A stretch of DNA of 64,000 bases from Echinicola shivajiensis (GCF_018642165.1 NZ_JAHHZM010000003.1:416969-480968), one strand, 5' to 3'; counted from the first letter of the stretch, positions 27,026 to 35,814 are shown. Translations and numbers: made by a program. Notes: generated by a model from the sequence alone, not told the origin.

Positions 27026-28438
27026 ATGAAGAAAACAACAATATATTTTCTTGCAGGAGCATTGGTTATGGGAAGTCTAACTTCCTGTAGCGAAAAGTTT
27101 CTTGAAATCGATCCAGAACAAAGTGTAGCAACCAATAATGCCATTACAGATGTGAACACCTTACAGACGGCTTTGAACGGTACTTATAGTAAACTTCAGG
27201 GAAGTGGCTATTATGGACGTTCTGTCTATGTGATTCCTGAATTGATGGCAGATAATCTTTATTTGAGCTTACGAAATACAGGTAGATATTTGGACTATCA
27301 TAATTTTATCGTAAGGGAGCAGGACAGTTATGCAGAAGACCTCTGGAATACAGCTTATGAGGTAGTGATCAATGCAACCAGGGCCATCCAAGGTGGAGAG
27401 GCATTGATGCTCAATGGGGCCCAGCAGGAGGAAGCCAACCAAATGATAGGAGAGGCCTATACATTAAGGGCTTTGGCGCATTTTGATCTAACGCGCTTTT
27501 TTGCACAGCCTTTTAATTTTTCAGCAGGAGCAGGCCATGGTGGTGTTCCGGTTATTGAAACTATCGGTGATGATCCGATTTCTCCTTCCAGAAATACGGT
27601 GAAAGAGGATTTCGATCTGATCATTAGTGATTTGACTAAGGCAATTGAACTGATGAGCGAAGCAACCGCTAATGGGACGCTGTCCAGCAATGCAACAAAA
27701 GCATTATTGGCCAGGGCATACCTTTATACTGAACAATATGAGTTGGCTGCCGATATGGCCACAGAGGTGATCGAGAGCGGTGACTATGCCTTATTGGCTT
27801 CGGAGGATTATAGCACTATTTGGTCAGAGGATTACAATGCCGAAGTTATTTTCGAAATTGTCAATACCATAGCGGACAATGCGGGAACCAATGGCTTGGG
27901 ACATTTCTTTGATGAGGCAGGTTATGCGGACGCTTTGGTTACGGAGGGCCTTTATGGAATATATTCAGATTCGGATGTACGAAAGTCCGCAATTGAAAGA
28001 AAGCCAAAGAGCGGCGCGGAAGATGATGCATTATTTGTGATGAAATTTCCTCAGGGAGCCTTGCAGGATGATGATGTCAAAATATTAAGGATTGCTGAAG
28101 TGTTCCTGATCAGGGCCGAGGCATATGCTCAATCTGGTCAGCCAATAATGGCCTTGGAAGATTTGAATACCATTGTGCTGTCCAGAGATCCGGAAGCCAA
28201 TCCAGTGGTAGCAAGCGGAGATGCATTATTGCTTAGGATATTGGATGAAAGAAGAAAAGAGTTGGCTTTTGAAGGACACCGTTTGTTTGATTTGAACAGA
28301 AATAAAATGAACGTGAATATCGATCAAGGTGTAGCGGTGATAGAGGAAAGCTATCCCAATGATCGCTTTATTTTGCCTATTCCATTATCAGAGTTAAATG
28401 CGAATCCAAATATAGCGCCTCAAAATCCAGACTATTAA
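27026..28438 (+). CDS. SusD/RagB-type outer-membrane lipoprotein
   Basis: The 470-residue protein has a lipoprotein signal (MGSLTSC, Cys21) and the SusD fold. FLEIDPEQSVATNNAITDVNTLQTALNGTYSKLQ is the N-terminal signature. TPR-like helices follow (EAYTLRALAHFDLTRFFAQPF), then the C-terminal RIAEVFLIRAEAYAQSG and RILDERRKELAFEGHRLFDLNRN. SusD proteins form a hinged lid over their SusC partner and help capture ligand at the cell surface. It is slightly shorter than starch-type SusD (about 550). A terminator follows at 28455-28493, so the downstream enzyme genes may be transcribed at a lower level. Confidence 0.93.
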   Translation: MKKTTIYFLAGALVMGSLTSCSEKFLEIDPEQSVATNNAITDVNTLQTALNGTYSKLQGSGYYGRSVYVIPELMADNLYLSLRNTGRYLDYHNFIVREQDSYAEDLWNTAYEVVINATRAIQGGEALMLNGAQQEEANQMIGEAYTLRALAHFDLTRFFAQPFNFSAGAGHGGVPVIETIGDDPISPSRNTVKEDFDLIISDLTKAIELMSEATANGTLSSNATKALLARAYLYTEQYELAADMATEVIESGDYALLASEDYSTIWSEDYNAEVIFEIVNTIADNAGTNGLGHFFDEAGYADALVTEGLYGIYSDSDVRKSAIERKPKSGAEDDALFVMKFPQGALQDDDVKILRIAEVFLIRAEAYAQSGQPIMALEDLNTIVLSRDPEANPVVASGDALLLRILDERRKELAFEGHRLFDLNRNKMNVNIDQGVAVIEESYPNDRFILPIPLSELNANPNIAPQNPDY

Positions 28439-28454
28439 CCCTAATATAATGTGT

Positions 28455-28493
28455 ACAGCCGAGGGAAGTCAATGATTTCTCTTGGCTGTTTTT
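28455..28493 (+). terminator. Rho-independent terminator after SusD
   Basis: Bases 28455-28466 pair with 28478-28489 (12 bp, two G-T wobbles) and are followed by a run of T. It lies 16 bases past the SusD stop and before the serine hydrolase gene. Confidence 0.7.
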
Positions 28494-28508
28494 ATCAAGG
28501 TATCTGCT

Positions 28509-29807
28509 ATGAAAAAAGCAATGATAAAAATTATCCCCCAACTCTTGTTGGGAATGATGTTCCTCGCGAGCAGTTGTGGAGGTCGTCAAGGCAGTTTTGT
28601 CGCTCAGAATAATGAGAAAGCAAAAAAACTGGACAGTCTGTTCAATTATTTGTATGAGCATCGATTGTTCAATGGTGCTGTAGCGGTTGTTGATCGGGGA
28701 GATATTATTTTCCGTAAAGGGTATGGATTAGCTAATGTGGAAGATAATACACCTTTTGATCCACATACATCCATGGAAGTAGCTTCCGTGTCCAAGCAGT
28801 TTACGGCAGCAGCGATGCTGCATTTGGAACAAGAGGGGAAATTGTCCGTGAACGAGGATATTCGCAACTATTTACCAAAAGGGTTTCCTTATGAAGGAGT
28901 GAAAATCAAACATTTGCTCAGTCACACAGGCGGATTACCGGATTATACGGATTATTTTGTAGAAAATTGGCCAGTTGATCAACTGGCCAATAATAAGGAT
29001 ATTTTGGCTTATTTTTTAGAATTCAAGCCAAATCCCATGTTTAAGCCAGGAACGGATTATTCCTATAGTAATACAGGTTATGTAATGCTAGCTGAAATAG
29101 TTGAAGCCGTCTCTGGACAGACTTTGGATGAGTATTTAGAAGAAAACCTTTTCCGGCCGTTTGGATTAAAGCAAGCAGGCTTTTATCAGCGTTCCGAAAT
29201 TTATGATCTGGAAGATTACGCGCCATCATTTATGTGGTCAAAGGATTCCTGTGCTTATATTAGACCTGAATATTTGCCAGGAAAATCGTTTTATTATTTT
29301 TTAAGCGATCGATTAGGGCCAGGTAGATTGTCCTTGAGTCTAGAGGATTTACTCCACTGGGATCAATTATTGTATACCAATGCGTTTTTAGAAGAAGAGC
29401 ATAAACAAGCTATGTTTAGGCCTGTAGACTTTGAAGGAGTGGAGACAGATTATGGATATGGTTTTCACAACTATTCAGATGAGGAAGTGGGGAATGTAAG
29501 TTATCATACAGGAAGTTGGGCAGGTAATCTAAGTTATATCAAGCGGTTTCGGGATATAAAAAGTACGGTTATTTTGCTTAATAACACGCACCAAAGCGCT
29601 TATATGAAGGAAATAAGGGAAGCCGTGGATGCCATAACCATTGGCAGGGATCCTGCTCCTATTTTGCCCGATTTAAAAGAAAAGTATGGCAAGCTTTCCT
29701 GTGAACCTGGTTTTGACCTCAATACTTGGTTGAAAGGAGTAGATAAAGATCATTATTCTTATGCAGATAGGGATCTTCAAGAGATAAATCAAAATCATCA
29801 TCAATAG
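28509..29807 (+). CDS. Class C beta-lactamase-fold serine hydrolase, lipoprotein
   Basis: I start at 28509 (MKKAMIKIIPQLLLGMMFLASSC), since it begins a lipoprotein signal; an ATG 27 bases earlier adds nine residues. The 432-residue product has the three motifs of the class C/DD-peptidase family: S-x-x-K in VASVSKQF, Y-x-N in DYSYSNTGYV, and H-T-G in SYHTGSWAG. Relatives act as D-alanyl-D-alanine peptidases, D-aminopeptidases, esterases or beta-lactamases. Membrane anchoring outside the cytoplasm suits processing of peptides with D-residues, in line with the racemase and deacylase genes that follow directly. The next gene starts ten bases after its stop. Confidence 0.85.
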   Translation: MKKAMIKIIPQLLLGMMFLASSCGGRQGSFVAQNNEKAKKLDSLFNYLYEHRLFNGAVAVVDRGDIIFRKGYGLANVEDNTPFDPHTSMEVASVSKQFTAAAMLHLEQEGKLSVNEDIRNYLPKGFPYEGVKIKHLLSHTGGLPDYTDYFVENWPVDQLANNKDILAYFLEFKPNPMFKPGTDYSYSNTGYVMLAEIVEAVSGQTLDEYLEENLFRPFGLKQAGFYQRSEIYDLEDYAPSFMWSKDSCAYIRPEYLPGKSFYYFLSDRLGPGRLSLSLEDLLHWDQLLYTNAFLEEEHKQAMFRPVDFEGVETDYGYGFHNYSDEEVGNVSYHTGSWAGNLSYIKRFRDIKSTVILLNNTHQSAYMKEIREAVDAITIGRDPAPILPDLKEKYGKLSCEPGFDLNTWLKGVDKDHYSYADRDLQEINQNHHQ

Positions 29808-29816
29808 GATATTGAA

Positions 29817-31346
29817 ATGAGAGCAATGAAAAAATATGCCCTTTTGGCTGGTTTTACTTTTGTGCTGTTTTCGTGCAGTGAAAGAGCAGCCAAGAAGGAA
29901 AAGACCGAGAATCCTCATTCTACGGCCATTGAAAAGGCCATTTTAGAAGAAGAGGACAATTTTTATTATGTCGATTTTGAGAAGTATCCCGAAATGGACA
30001 GCAACTTACCAATTGGGGTGTTCGATTCAGGTACTGGTGGTTTGACCGTATTAGATGCGCTTGTGCAGTTTGATGAACACCAAAATGGAAACCAGCAGCA
30101 GGGCAAGGATGGGAACCCCGACTTTGAGGGGGAAAAATTTATTTACCTTGCCGATCAGGCTAACATGCCATATGGCAACTATTCAAGTGAAGATAAAACG
30201 GATCTTTTGGTTGAACATATCATCAAGGATACCCAGTTTATGCTTTCCAATAAATATTATGAAAGCAAAAGCGCTACTGAATTTAACAGTGACAAGAGTC
30301 CCATCAAAACCCTTGTCATTGCATGCAACACAGCGACTGCATATGGAAAAGAGCTAATAGATTCCTTTATTCAAAAATCAGGAATTGAGTTATATGTAAT
30401 AGGTGTGATTGACGCTGGCGCTAGGGGGGCTTTACAGGAGTTGAGCAAAAATGAAGATGGGGCTATTGGTGTAATGGCAACTGTTGGTACGGTAGCTTCA
30501 AAGGGATATGAGAATACCATTATGCGGATCAAAGATGAACTTGCATATACGGGCAATATCCAAGTCTATAACCAAGGAGGTCATGGCATTGCTGAAGTGG
30601 TGGATGAAGAGCCTGATTTTATTGATAGAGATGCCGCATCTCCTCGGGATAATTATAGGGGACCGTCATTGGGGAATGCTGAATTTCCTATAGATAAGAC
30701 CTTGATGGATATCTATAACTTTGATTTTGATCATTCCAAGATGCTTTGTGATTCCAAGAATACCGATGATTGTCAAGTACTTCAAATCAATGATTCAGAA
30801 AATTATGTTCGATATCACTTGGTTTCTTTGATGGAACAAATCAGAAAGGACCCTAATGCACTTCCCTTAAAAGCAATTGTATTGGGCTGCACGCATTATC
30901 CTTATCTAACTTCGGATATTGAAATGGTCCTGGACGAACTTTATGAGTACCAAAAGAAGGGGAAATACATCTATAGAGAATTTATGGAAAAGGATGTGGC
31001 TATCATAGATCCTTCTATCAATGTGGCAAAGGAGCTTTATGCTTATTTGTCCGAAAAGAAGCTTTTTAATACCAAGGGAAGCATGAAGGACAGTGAGTTT
31101 TATATCAGTGTTCCCAATCAAGATAATGCAAAGGTAAAGATCGATGAAAATGGCCGATTTCCTTATGCTTACAAGTATGGACGAAATGAAGGGGAGATCC
31201 AAGAGTATGTGAAAGTAGTGCTATTCTCTTCAGATAATATTCCTGCCGAAACAATAGAGAGGCTATCCAGTTCCATTCCATCGACTTTTTCACTTATTCC
31301 TGCCTTTACAAATACTCCAAAATTGATTGGAAATGAAAGCAACTGA
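29817..31346 (+). CDS. Exported MurI-type Asp/Glu racemase homologue, lipoprotein
   Basis: The core is that of glutamate/aspartate racemases: IGVFDSGTGGLTVLD (66-80) with the catalytic-site Asp-Ser, LVIACNTATAYG with Cys170, and IVLGCTHYPYL with Cys358, the two cysteines that abstract and return the alpha-proton. Normal MurI is a cytoplasmic protein of about 265 residues. This one has 509 and begins with a lipoprotein signal (LAGFTFVLFSC, Cys20), so it should be anchored outside the cytoplasm. Extra segments lie at about 85-105, 262-330 and the C-terminal 110 residues. The start may instead be the ATG at 29826. Its position between a serine hydrolase and a D-acylamino-acid deacylase argues for catabolism, not cell-wall synthesis. 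Confidence 0.8.
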   Translation: MRAMKKYALLAGFTFVLFSCSERAAKKEKTENPHSTAIEKAILEEEDNFYYVDFEKYPEMDSNLPIGVFDSGTGGLTVLDALVQFDEHQNGNQQQGKDGNPDFEGEKFIYLADQANMPYGNYSSEDKTDLLVEHIIKDTQFMLSNKYYESKSATEFNSDKSPIKTLVIACNTATAYGKELIDSFIQKSGIELYVIGVIDAGARGALQELSKNEDGAIGVMATVGTVASKGYENTIMRIKDELAYTGNIQVYNQGGHGIAEVVDEEPDFIDRDAASPRDNYRGPSLGNAEFPIDKTLMDIYNFDFDHSKMLCDSKNTDDCQVLQINDSENYVRYHLVSLMEQIRKDPNALPLKAIVLGCTHYPYLTSDIEMVLDELYEYQKKGKYIYREFMEKDVAIIDPSINVAKELYAYLSEKKLFNTKGSMKDSEFYISVPNQDNAKVKIDENGRFPYAYKYGRNEGEIQEYVKVVLFSSDNIPAETIERLSSSIPSTFSLIPAFTNTPKLIGNESN

Positions 31347-32919
31347 GATTAAACTAAAGCAAGCTCCCTTTAGGATATACTGGATTGGCCTTTGTCTATT
31401 GTGGGGCTTTTCATGTCAGCCAAAGGTAAAAGTGGACTTGCTGATTACTGGAGCTAAGGTATTTGATGGTACTGGTTCTCCAGCTAAAGTTTTGGAGGTG
31501 GGCCTTACCGATGATCGGATAAGTTATGTAGGAGAAAGCGGTGAAAGAAAGGTGCTAGCAACTGAGGTCATAAATGCTGAGGGGCTTTATTTGGCACCGG
31601 GGTTTATAGATCCACATACCCATGTGGATAGGGAATTGTCTGACCCAGAACAAAAAGGGAATATTAGGTACCTAAAACAGGGAGTAACTACTGTGTTTGC
31701 GGGAAATGATGGAAGCAGCCCAATGCCGATCAAGAGAAAGCTTGATGAGTGGGAACGGCAAGGAATAGGTACCAATGCTGCGCTTTTGGTAGGGCATGGT
31801 TCGGTACGGCGTGTAGTGATGGGAATGAAGGCAGAAGAGGCCTGTCCTGAAAAGTTAGAAGAGATGAAAAAAGTAGTGGAACAATCCATGAAGGATGGGG
31901 CCTTTGGGATTTCAACCGGACTATTCTATGCACCAGGAAGTTTTGCCAATATGCATGAAGTTATTGAGTTATCAAAAGTAGTCGCAGCATATGATGGCAT
32001 TTATGATACCCATATGAGAGATGAAGGCTCTTATAATATTGGCTTGATGAATGCAGTGAAAGAGACAATTAATATAGGAAGGGAGTCTGGAGTGGATATA
32101 CATATCTCCCATATCAAATGTCTGGGCACAGATGTTTGGGATAAAAGCCCCGAGGTTATCAAGCTTGTAGAAAAGGCCAGAAAAGAAGGGGTAGAGGTTA
32201 CTGCCAATCAATATCCCTATTTGGCTTCTCGAACTACCCTAAAAGCGGCATTGATTCCAAGGTGGGCAGAAGACGGGGGGTACGAAAATATGGTAGCCAG
32301 GTTTGATATGCCCAGTCTTCGTGATTCGATTGTTATGGGAATTGTAGAGAATATCCGTAAGCGAGGTGGTCCTGAATCATTGATTTTTTCTGCTGCTAAG
32401 GATACTAGCATGATTGGACTTAGTCTTGGGGATATGGCCAAACAATTGACATTAAGTTTACCAGAAACGGTGAAAGAAGTGCTCAAAAAGGATGGGGGGA
32501 TACAGGTCATTTCCTTTAATATGAAAGAGAGCGATCTCAACAGGTTTATGCAGCAAGAATGGGTCATGACTGGTTCTGATGGAGGAGCAGGACATCCTAG
32601 ACAGTTCGGGACTTTTCCGAGGAAGATGCACAAATATGTAATGGAAGAAAAGGTGATTGATTTGCCTTTTATGATTCACAGCTCTGCAGGTTTGACAGCT
32701 ACAACTTTTAAAATAAAAGATAGAGGATATATAAAAGAAGGATTTTATGCTGATTTGATCCTTTTTAACCCTTTAAAAGTCGAGGATTTGGCCTCTTTTG
32801 AAGCCCCGTATGAAGAAGCCATTGGAATGGAATATGTGTGGGTAAACGGTGAAATGGCTATCGAAAAAGGAAAATACACAGGAAAACTTTCAGGAAGGTC
32901 TTTAAGACATGAGCCCTAA
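31327..32919 (+). CDS. N-acyl-D-amino-acid deacylase family amidohydrolase, lipoprotein
   Basis: The 530-residue protein begins with a probable lipoprotein signal after a polar leader (IYWIGLCLLWGFSC, Cys30). It is an amidohydrolase of the D-aminoacylase/dihydroorotase-like group: VFDGTGSPAKVLEVGLTDDR, then the metal-binding GFIDPHTHVD (His97, His99), DTHMRDE, DIHISHIKC and TGSDGGAGHPRQFGTFPR with the catalytic Asp. Family enzymes release D-amino acids from N-acyl-D-amino acids. Some relatives act on D-amino-acid dipeptides. The gene overlaps the racemase gene by 20 bases, indicating co-transcription. It is the last gene of the SusCD-linked set. Confidence 0.83.
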   Translation: MEMKATEIKLKQAPFRIYWIGLCLLWGFSCQPKVKVDLLITGAKVFDGTGSPAKVLEVGLTDDRISYVGESGERKVLATEVINAEGLYLAPGFIDPHTHVDRELSDPEQKGNIRYLKQGVTTVFAGNDGSSPMPIKRKLDEWERQGIGTNAALLVGHGSVRRVVMGMKAEEACPEKLEEMKKVVEQSMKDGAFGISTGLFYAPGSFANMHEVIELSKVVAAYDGIYDTHMRDEGSYNIGLMNAVKETINIGRESGVDIHISHIKCLGTDVWDKSPEVIKLVEKARKEGVEVTANQYPYLASRTTLKAALIPRWAEDGGYENMVARFDMPSLRDSIVMGIVENIRKRGGPESLIFSAAKDTSMIGLSLGDMAKQLTLSLPETVKEVLKKDGGIQVISFNMKESDLNRFMQQEWVMTGSDGGAGHPRQFGTFPRKMHKYVMEEKVIDLPFMIHSSAGLTATTFKIKDRGYIKEGFYADLILFNPLKVEDLASFEAPYEEAIGMEYVWVNGEMAIEKGKYTGKLSGRSLRHEP

Positions 32920-32934
32920 GGCCTTGAAAGCAAA

Positions 32935-32963
32935 AAAGCCATGAAACACAATCTCATAGCTTT
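32935..32963 (-). terminator. Terminator of the tRNA-like gene
   Basis: On the minus strand a 10-bp stem (32963-32954 with 32944-32935, one wobble, 9-base loop) is followed by T residues (32934-32932). It lies 32 bases past the 3' end of the tRNA-like sequence. Confidence 0.65.
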
Positions 32964-32994
32964 AGTCAATTAACAATAAACCCAAAATAACCTG

Positions 32995-33119
32995 CTGTAG
33001 GAGAAGGACTCGAACCTCCACGGAGTAGTTAGGCAAAACACGAGCTCGATATTTGCTTTATCCCAGATTCTCCACCCCCGAGACAGGAGGGCTTGTCTGC
33101 CAATTTCAACACCCTACAG
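32995..33119 (-). ncRNA. tRNA-like RNA: class II (Leu-like) fold, GUC loop, oversized variable arm
   Basis: Read on the minus strand, the 5' CTGTAGGG (from 33119) pairs with the 3' TCCTACAG (to 32995), an 8-bp acceptor-like stem. Then come TG, a D arm (TTG...CAA, loop with GG), an anticodon-like stem CCCTC/GGGGG with loop CTGTCTC, a variable region of about 55 bases, and a T arm (GGAGG, TTCGAGT, CCTTC) with a canonical T loop. The start TGTTGAAATTGGCAGACAAG is very like tRNA-Leu. However, loop positions 34-36 read GTC (an Asp anticodon), the variable arm is about three times normal, and no CCA is encoded. It has its own promoter (33157-33188) and terminator. I consider it a transcribed tRNA-like RNA of unknown role; a decayed tRNA-Leu is the alternative. 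Confidence 0.7.
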
Positions 33120-33156
33120 TATAGAAAAGAAGACCATTTGTCTTTCTTTGATATTT

Positions 33157-33188
33157 CAAAGGTAGATAGAATTCGTTTTTATTGCAAA
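33157..33188 (-). promoter_or_regulatory. Bacteroidota housekeeping promoter for the tRNA-like gene
   Basis: On the minus strand, TTTG (33188-33185), a 20-base spacer and TACCTTTG (33164-33157) match the Bacteroidota sigma-A consensus TTTG-N19-21-TAnnTTTG exactly. Transcription would start about 30 bases before the tRNA-like 5' end. Confidence 0.75.
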
Positions 33189-33229
33189 TAATTTAAATAA
33201 ATAATTTTAAAAATACTTATTTGACAATG

Positions 33230-33263
33230 TTTGTGTTTAATTTTTAATGAAATAATAATTTTG
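33230..33263 (+). promoter_or_regulatory. Candidate promoter for the GH43 gene at 33431
   Basis: TTTG (33230-33233) and TAATTTTG (33256-33263) match the -33 and -7 consensus with a 22-base spacer, slightly long. It is divergent from the promoter of the tRNA-like gene. Confidence 0.45.
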
Positions 33264-33430
33264 CGGTGCTTAAATTTATCGCTATTACCAAAATATAAAT
33301 GGGTGAAGTTTCATTAATAGTAAACAATTGAAGTGATTTGGGAAATTGTGTCATTAAATGAAGGATTTTTTTGGGGGATTCTTATAGATAGGTTTTAATT
33401 TTATTGAAGAAACTTATACAAGTACCTCAT

Positions 33431-34591
33431 ATGAAAAGATATTTAATAGACCCAATCCAATACTTAGTTACTTTTTGTTTATTAGTCATACTGTTTGCAG
33501 CTTGTCAATCAAAAGGAAGTGATGAAGCTAAATTGACTAAAAGGGATAGTTCAGAAATATCCCATTATAATAATCCATTAGACGTAGCATTTGGAGACCC
33601 CTATATCCTCAATGATGGGAATGGCAAGTATTATATGTATGGCACAGGCGGTGGTGCTGAAGATGGATTTGCAGCTTATTCATCAAGTGATCTTGTGGAT
33701 TGGAAGTTTGAAGGGCAAGTCTATACAGGAAATACAGAAGAATCCTGGGCCAGCAAATTCTTTTGGGCTCCTGAAGTGTACAAGATTGATGGAAAATATT
33801 ATATGTTTTTCAGTGCCCAGTGGAAGGTTAATCCAACCAATGAGGAGGAGAACTTTATGATCGGAGTGGCGGTGTCTGAAAGTCCAACAGGTCCTTTCAA
33901 GGAAATGTTTGATCGTCCCATATTTAATCCTGGGTATCCTATTATTGATGCCAATGTGTATCAAGAAGATGGAAAGTATTATCTCTATTATTCAAGGGCC
34001 TGTTATAAACACCCAGTAGAGAGTGAAGTAGCAGATTGGGCTAAGGATAAAGGCTGGTATGATGAGGTAGAGGAAAGTTGGGTATATGGGGTGGAACTAA
34101 AGCCCGATTTTTCTGGTGTGATAGGAGAGCCTGTACTATGTCTTCGCCCACCATTGAAAATGGATGATGAACAGGCCGAGTGGGAAAGCCGTTCTGTTAC
34201 CAAACAGGAGATTAATAGGAGATGGACTGAAGGTTCAGTAATTTTTAAAGAAGGTGATACTTACTATATCATGTATTCTAGTAATTATTATGCTGGGCAA
34301 AATTATGCGGTGGGGTATGCAACCGGTAAAAGCCCTCTAGGTCCATTTGTTAAAGCAAGCAATAATCCGGTTTTGGAACTCAATACCCATAAGGGTGGAG
34401 AGGTAACAGGTACTGGCCATAATAATATTGTCTTTCTGGACAATGGCGAGATGTATTGTGTCTATCATGGAAGAACCAAGGCTTCTGGACAGGACAGGGT
34501 AGTTTTCTTGGATAAAATGGAAATCAAAAAAGATGGAACCTTGGTGGTTCATGGTCCAACAACTACCGCTCAGCCAATGCCATTGAAGTAA
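33431..34591 (+). CDS. GH43 family glycosidase, lipoprotein
   Basis: I take the ATG at 33431, which starts a lipoprotein signal (MKRYLIDPIQYLVTFCLLVILFAAC has Cys25), over a TTG at 33404. The 386-residue protein is a single-domain GH43 propeller with Asp56 (AFGDPYIL), Asp173 (PIIDANVY) and Glu267 (RWTEGSVIF) as catalytic candidates. Other family features are FFWAPEVYKIDGKYYMFF, GPFKEMFDRP and TGTGHNNIVF near the C-terminus. An insertion of about 50 residues (CYKHPVESEVADW to QEINRR) lies before the acid residue. Expected activity is alpha-L-arabinofuranosidase or beta-xylosidase outside the cytoplasm. It precedes the HTCS-centred locus and converges with another GH43 gene. Confidence 0.88.
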   Translation: MKRYLIDPIQYLVTFCLLVILFAACQSKGSDEAKLTKRDSSEISHYNNPLDVAFGDPYILNDGNGKYYMYGTGGGAEDGFAAYSSSDLVDWKFEGQVYTGNTEESWASKFFWAPEVYKIDGKYYMFFSAQWKVNPTNEEENFMIGVAVSESPTGPFKEMFDRPIFNPGYPIIDANVYQEDGKYYLYYSRACYKHPVESEVADWAKDKGWYDEVEESWVYGVELKPDFSGVIGEPVLCLRPPLKMDDEQAEWESRSVTKQEINRRWTEGSVIFKEGDTYYIMYSSNYYAGQNYAVGYATGKSPLGPFVKASNNPVLELNTHKGGEVTGTGHNNIVFLDNGEMYCVYHGRTKASGQDRVVFLDKMEIKKDGTLVVHGPTTTAQPMPLK

Positions 34592-34710
34592 AAAGTAGCA
34601 AGACAGAAAAAAGAGAAAAGAAGAAAGAATAAAGTAATGCTCTTGGTTCTTTCCCTTTTTCTCTTGGCTTTAAAAAATAAGTCGTGAAGAATAAATAGTA
34701 ATACTCATAT

Positions 34711-35814
34711 TTATGGTGTCCCTGAAGGCTTTTCCAGTTGTTCAGAAGTACTCACCGGTTTTCCCAATATTGGCATATCATCATGTGTCCAAGAAATCTT
34801 TTGCGCTCTTGGAGACCTTTTAGGGGAACAGCCACCATCAGGGCTGTCAGTGGCATGGTAAAGAATCCAATCTTCTGTTCCGTCAGGGCTTTTGAAGAAG
34901 CAGTTATGGCCTGTTCCATAAACCCCATTTTCCTGGGATTGCTGGAAGATAGGTTCCTGTGATTTTTCCCAGGAAGATGGGTTTAGCAAATCCTTATCTA
35001 TAGAAGTAGTCAAACAACCCAAAGCGTAATAAGGAGTCCAGCAACCACTTGCTGAGTAGATAATATGTAGTTTGTTTCCATATTTGAGCATTTGTGGGCC
35101 TTCATTGACGTAAATGGGCGCGTCAGGAACCCAGGTATCTTCATATTCCCAATTTCTTTCCCATTCAAATTCTGGTTCAGAGATCATGATACGGTCTGAA
35201 TCAATCGTCCAAGGATTGGACATGGAGGCGATGTAAATTCTTTGCGTTTCAGTATCAACTTTTTTATCTGCCCATCCTGACCATATAAAATAGAGTTGGC
35301 CTTTATGTTCAAATACACTTCCATCAATTGCCCAATTGTCATTGGCATCCGTGGTGATTTTCCCTTTCATGATAAATTCTCCTTCAAAGGGGTCTTTAGA
35401 AGTGTTTTCCAGCGCATACATCCGGTGGTTATTGTTGTCCCCATCGTCGGCGGCCACATATATATACCATTTGTTATCAATTCGGTGAATTTCAGGAGCC
35501 CAAATATTTTGCGAATACATCCCTTCGTTTGGAGCTTGCCAGACTACTTCTTTTTCAGCGTTGGCTAGATCAGTGATGTCAGGGGTCCGCATCAAGGTGA
35601 TTTCTCGATTACCTGAACGGATATAATAATAGTAACCCTCACTGTAGATGGTCCAAGGATCGGGTCCGCTTTTTAAGATGGGGTTATTAAAGGTGTCATG
35701 GACATTCTCATTTTTCTTGTTTTCCACCAACTCAGTTTGCTGATTTTTTTGTTGGCATGTACTTAAAAGCGCTAAGGTGGTTGCTGTAAGAGATATTAAA
35801 ATATTGAATTTCAT
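34711..35814 (-). CDS. GH43 family glycosidase, lipoprotein
   Basis: The 367-residue protein has a lipoprotein signal (LALLSTC, Cys20) and a GH43 propeller. Asp52 (SGPDPWTI), Asp164 (WAIDGSVF) and Glu238 (YVNEGPQML) are the likely catalytic residues. NIWAPEIHRIDNKWYIYVAADD and GVYGTGHNCFFKS with WILYHAT are further family signatures. The NEGPQ acid-site sequence is that of GH43 alpha-L-arabinofuranosidases of the type found in arabinan and arabinoxylan loci. It lies 145 bases after the PhyH gene and may belong to the minus-strand HTCS transcript. Confidence 0.88.
   Translation of the reverse strand: MKFNILISLTATTLALLSTCQQKNQQTELVENKKNENVHDTFNNPILKSGPDPWTIYSEGYYYYIRSGNREITLMRTPDITDLANAEKEVVWQAPNEGMYSQNIWAPEIHRIDNKWYIYVAADDGDNNNHRMYALENTSKDPFEGEFIMKGKITTDANDNWAIDGSVFEHKGQLYFIWSGWADKKVDTETQRIYIASMSNPWTIDSDRIMISEPEFEWERNWEYEDTWVPDAPIYVNEGPQMLKYGNKLHIIYSASGCWTPYYALGCLTTSIDKDLLNPSSWEKSQEPIFQQSQENGVYGTGHNCFFKSPDGTEDWILYHATDSPDGGCSPKRSPRAQKISWTHDDMPILGKPVSTSEQLEKPSGTP

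Noticed and set aside
28377..28661. 94-codon minus-strand frame over the SusD end and hydrolase start
   Set aside because: Antisense to two clear genes and spanning a terminator hairpin; no independent support.
32995..33118. Ordinary tRNA-Leu or tRNA-Asp gene
   Set aside because: The body is Leu-like but the loop reads GTC, and the variable region is about 55 bases. Neither standard isotype fits, so it is reported as a tRNA-like RNA.
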